Below, piece after piece: positions 61,367 through 64,000 of a stretch of DNA of 64,000 nucleotides (position 1 is its first letter; every line of letters begins with the position of its first letter). The translations under genes were made by a program, and so were the position numbers. This DNA comes from Streptosporangium roseum DSM 43021. Lineage in GTDB: Bacteria; Actinomycetota; Actinomycetes; Streptosporangiales; Streptosporangiaceae. The notes under the pieces were generated by a model. It did not search any database and had not been told where the DNA came from. It was given only the letters and a program-made list of their open reading frames with translations. The stretch spans positions 7,626,001 through 7,690,000 of the forward strand of contig NC_013595.1 in the NCBI RefSeq assembly GCF_000024865.1. The letters run 5' to 3'.

Positions 61367-62947
61367 TCACCCGTCGAGGAGGCCGTTCCTGGCGTGCCAC
61401 AGGTCTCCGGAGGTGGACAGGTCCGGCACCGTCCAGCCGTCCAGGTCGTACTCCCCCAGACATTCGTCGACAAAGGCCTTGTAGTCGTCGACCTGGCCGT
61501 TGGCGAGCTGCCCGAACAGGAGTTCCACCCGGGTGTTCTCATGGTTGCCGGCATAGTTGCGCTCGTACAGCTCGTGCCGGCCGCCGAACTCGGTGCCGAC
61601 CGCGTCCCAGAGCAGCTTCATCAGCTTGACCCGCCCCACGGCGTCGACGCCGCCCGACCCGCGGACGTACTTGTCCAGGTAGGGCCGGATGTCCGGGTTC
61701 TTGAAGTCGTCGGCGCTGGAGTTGACGTAGATCAGCCCGCTGGCGACGTCCTGAAGGATGATCTCCCTGATCCGCGGGTAGCCGACCTGGGAGAACCACC
61801 GGTAGGCCATCCCGTACTGGGGGTTGGGCAGGAGCGCGCCGTTCTTCCACTCGACCGGATTGCGCACGGCCGCGTCGGAGAACGCCCAGAACAGGTTCCG
61901 CCACGCGAGAACCTCGCCCAGCCGGCTCTGCACGCCCCGGAAGTCCGCGGTGCCGGTGATCTCCAGCGCCTTGGCCAGCAGGCCGGCGATGAAATCCAGC
62001 TTCACCGCCAGGCGCGTGCACCCGTGGAAGGTGAAGCGCTCGATGAACCCGGACTGGCCGGTGAAGAGCTGGACCTTGCCCAGGTCACCGTAGATGAACA
62101 CGTTCTCCCACGGGATGAGCACCTTGTCCAGCACGAGGATGGTGTCGTTCTCGTCCAGCCGCGAGGAGAGCGGGTAGTCGAACGGGCTGCCCATCACCGC
62201 GGCCGTGGCGGAGTAGGAGGGGCGGCAGATCAGCTTCATCCCCGGCACGCCCATCGGCACGGTGGCCACCAGCGCGAACTTCTTGTCCTTGATCGGCAGG
62301 CCGTAGTGGGCGATGAAGTTGTAGTGGGTGAGCGCGGACCCGGTGGCGACGACCTTGGCCCCGCTCACGACGAGACCGGCGTCGGTCTCCTTCTCCACGT
62401 GGATGAACACGTCCGCGACCTCGTCCGCGGGGCGGCTGCGGTCGACCGGGGGGTGCACGATCGCGTGGTTCCAGTACAGGACCTTCTCCTGCGACTCCCT
62501 GTACCAGCGCCGCGCGTTGTCCGCGAAGGGCTCGTAGAAGTCGGCGTTGGCGCCGAGCGTGCCGAGGAACGACGCCTTGTAGTCCGGGCTGCGTCCCATC
62601 CATCCGTAGCTCATGCGGGCCCAGGCGGCGATGGCCTTCTGGTCGGCCACCAGGTCGTCCACGCTGCGCGGCGTGGTGAAGAACCTGTGGGTGTAGCCGT
62701 CGCTGCCGGTGTCCGTCGGCGCGGTGAGGACGTCACGCTTGTCCGGATCGTGCAGCGCGTCGTACAGCCGCGCCGTCATGCGGACGGGATTGCGGAAGGC
62801 CGGGTGCGAGGTGACGTCCTTGACGCGGTCGCCGTACAGGTAGATCTCACGGTCGTCGCGCAGGCTCTCGACGTACTCGTCGCCGGTCAGAGGACGCGTC
62901 TTCCGCCGCGCCCCGGTCGTGGGGGCGGCATCCTGAAGATCGGTCAT
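61367..62947 (-). CDS. HpaB-type FADH2-dependent phenol hydroxylase
   Basis: A 526-residue member of the 4-hydroxyphenylacetate 3-monooxygenase large-subunit family: YVESLRDDREIYLYGDRVKDV at the start, ARMSYGWMGRSPDYKASFLGT (flavin pocket), VVATGSALTHYNFIAHYG, IPWENVFIYGD. C-1027 SgcC, which hydroxylates a carrier-bound beta-tyrosine ring, belongs to this family. A similar ortho-hydroxylation of a PCP-bound aromatic is likely. It needs a flavin reductase partner, which is not in the window. It is divergent from the edge gene. Confidence 0.9.
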   Translation of the reverse strand: MTDLQDAAPTTGARRKTRPLTGDEYVESLRDDREIYLYGDRVKDVTSHPAFRNPVRMTARLYDALHDPDKRDVLTAPTDTGSDGYTHRFFTTPRSVDDLVADQKAIAAWARMSYGWMGRSPDYKASFLGTLGANADFYEPFADNARRWYRESQEKVLYWNHAIVHPPVDRSRPADEVADVFIHVEKETDAGLVVSGAKVVATGSALTHYNFIAHYGLPIKDKKFALVATVPMGVPGMKLICRPSYSATAAVMGSPFDYPLSSRLDENDTILVLDKVLIPWENVFIYGDLGKVQLFTGQSGFIERFTFHGCTRLAVKLDFIAGLLAKALEITGTADFRGVQSRLGEVLAWRNLFWAFSDAAVRNPVEWKNGALLPNPQYGMAYRWFSQVGYPRIREIILQDVASGLIYVNSSADDFKNPDIRPYLDKYVRGSGGVDAVGRVKLMKLLWDAVGTEFGGRHELYERNYAGNHENTRVELLFGQLANGQVDDYKAFVDECLGEYDLDGWTVPDLSTSGDLWHARNGLLDG

Positions 62948-63311
62948 CGGGCTTCTCCCTCTTCTCGCAACTCAACTCCTGCATGAATCGGTGGCTGTCG
63001 AGCGTTCCTGACCGACGGGACGTGCTCGGAGAAGTTCGCGATCGTCCGCACGCGCGCCAGCAGAACTCGGGAAACGCCGAAGCCTGAGCGCTCCGGACGA
63101 CGCGTCCCGCTTCACGGTGCAGGCGGGCGCATCGGCATTCTGCTGTAGGTTCCGATGCTGGCATTCGGAGGCGGCGCGCGGCTTCTCCCAGGTTGCGAGA
63201 TCCGGTCGGCGCCATTCCTCCGGCCCATTCGCCTCGGCTCTGGAAACCGTTCCTGAGCGGGGATCCCGCGCCTGGCCAGCCCTGCTGGAAGCGGTGGCCG
63301 GGAATCCATTC

Positions 63312-63327
63312 GCAATCCAGAAGATGC
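63312..63327 (+). promoter_or_regulatory. 16-bp cluster box, copy 8
   Basis: GCAATCCAGAAGATGC, 92 bp before the edge flavoprotein start, in the 472-bp divergent spacer 62948-63419, which otherwise shows nothing recognisable. Confidence 0.65.
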
Positions 63328-63419
63328 GTCCACCGGACCTCCGGTGCGACCGTCGGATGGTTAGCATCGGCGGACCGGTGCGGCTGCCCTTTCTCGTCTG
63401 AATTCCTTGGGAGGAAATG

Positions 63420-64000
63420 GTGTTGACGACCGATGCCCCGACGCGGGAGCAGCTTGTTCGTCGCGCGTCCGAATTGCTTCCGGTTCTTCGGAAGAACGCG
63501 GCCTGGTCGGAGGAGAACCGGCGCATTCACGACGAGTCGATCGAGGCACTGGCCGACGCCGGAATCTTCAAGATGCGGGTGCCGGCCCGCTACGGCGGAT
63601 ACGAGTCCGACACGCGCACCCTGGTCGACGTGGCCGCCGAGCTCGGCCAGGCCGACGGCTCCACCTCGTGGGTGGCGTCGGTCTACACGATTCCGACCTG
63701 GATGACGTGCCAGTTCCCGGACGCCGTGCAGGACGAGGTGTTCTCGACCCCCGACGTGCGGGTGTGCGGGACGCTGAGCCCCACCGCGATGGCCGCTCCG
63801 GTCGACGGCGGGGTCGTGGTCAACGGCAAGTGGGCGTTCATCAGCGGCGCCCTGCACAGCCACTGGCAGGAGGTCGTGGCGATCCTGGTGCCGCCGGCCG
63901 GCGAGCCGTACCCGATCATGGCGCTGGTCCCGCTGTCGGATCTGCAGATCGTGGACGACTGGCACACCTCGGGCCTGAAGGGCACGGGCAGCGTCAGCAC
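63420..64000 (+). CDS. Acyl-CoA-dehydrogenase-like flavin monooxygenase (truncated by window edge)
   Basis: The open frame runs off the right edge after about 193 codons. TREQLVRRASELLPVLRKNA, IEALADAGIFKMRVPARYGG, LGQADGSTSWVASVYTIPTW and GGVVVNGKWAFISGALHSHW match the HsaA/DszC-like monooxygenases of the acyl-CoA dehydrogenase fold, which use reduced flavin to hydroxylate aromatic or polyketide substrates. GTG 63420 is chosen 5 nt after GGGAGG; ATG 63417 and TTG 63423 are alternatives. A 16-bp cluster box upstream marks it as part of the cluster, so the cluster continues beyond 64 kb. Confidence 0.85.
   Translation, partial: MLTTDAPTREQLVRRASELLPVLRKNAAWSEENRRIHDESIEALADAGIFKMRVPARYGGYESDTRTLVDVAAELGQADGSTSWVASVYTIPTWMTCQFPDAVQDEVFSTPDVRVCGTLSPTAMAAPVDGGVVVNGKWAFISGALHSHWQEVVAILVPPAGEPYPIMALVPLSDLQIVDDWHTSGLKGTGSVS

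Noticed and set aside
60911..62986. Long plus-strand open frame across the repeats and opposite the HpaB gene
   Set aside because: The minus strand carries a complete conserved hydroxylase; the plus frame starts in tandem repeats and has no recognisable domain.
18527..64000. Enediyne PKS or type I PKS modules
   Set aside because: No ketosynthase (such as DTACSS-type) or other PKS domain was found on either strand, so a PKS is not claimed within the window.

Overview
The window is GC-rich actinobacterial DNA with frequent GTG starts, tightly packed genes and repeat-rich spacers. A lone YcaO protein, an FxSxx-COOH locus, SigE-type and STAND proteins and a natural-product cluster fit a filamentous actinomycete, perhaps the Streptosporangiales; that placement is inference. 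No rRNA, tRNA or CRISPR array was recognised.

Left part (about 1-17.6 kb): a divergent locus pairs an FxsT-like NB-ARC/TPR protein (minus) with a short plus-strand gene whose peptide ends in FTSSI, an FxSxx-COOH (FxsA-like) RiPP precursor. This is followed by a SIR2-like NADase and a STAND NTPase/TPR protein that overlap by 4 bp. No radical SAM FxsB is in view. The arrangement looks like a RiPP-linked SIR2-STAND (possibly antiphage) operon. Housekeeping or accessory genes follow: a membrane/HTH protein, a GH13 glucosidase, RecQ, a Ser/Thr kinase, small membrane proteins, an SGNH hydrolase and an alpha/beta hydrolase.

Right part (about 18.5 kb to beyond 64 kb): a secondary-metabolite cluster. 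It holds an Sfp-type PPTase, an acyl-CoA carboxylase beta subunit, an NAD-dependent epimerase/reductase, regulators, a tryptophan-to-anthranilate branch (tryptophan 2,3-dioxygenase, formamidase, kynureninase), a benzoate-CoA-ligase-like enzyme, a carrier-like protein lacking its serine, and a membrane acyltransferase. It also holds an O-methyltransferase, two efflux pumps, a solute-binding protein without a signal peptide, a flavin oxidase, a free-standing A-PCP protein with MbtH, an HPPD/hydroxymandelate-synthase homologue, a flavin monooxygenase, an SDR, an HpaB-type hydroxylase and a truncated acyl-CoA-dehydrogenase-like flavoprotein at the right edge. At its centre are two nearly identical tandem genes for secreted neocarzinostatin-family apoproteins, the binding/resistance proteins of chromoprotein enediynes. 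No enediyne PKS is in the window.

Two shared cis elements tie the cluster together. A 52-bp element, followed 27 bp later by a TGTGCAAGAACAAA-like box, lies upstream of the apoprotein gene, the aryl-ligase operon and the small-peptide/PPTase operon. A 16-bp box, GCAATNYNGRAGATGC in gene orientation, occurs nine times, mostly upstream of tailoring and transport genes, always in the same orientation relative to the gene. These were found by eye and are the strongest new signals, together with the FxsA-SIR2-STAND locus and the apoprotein pair.
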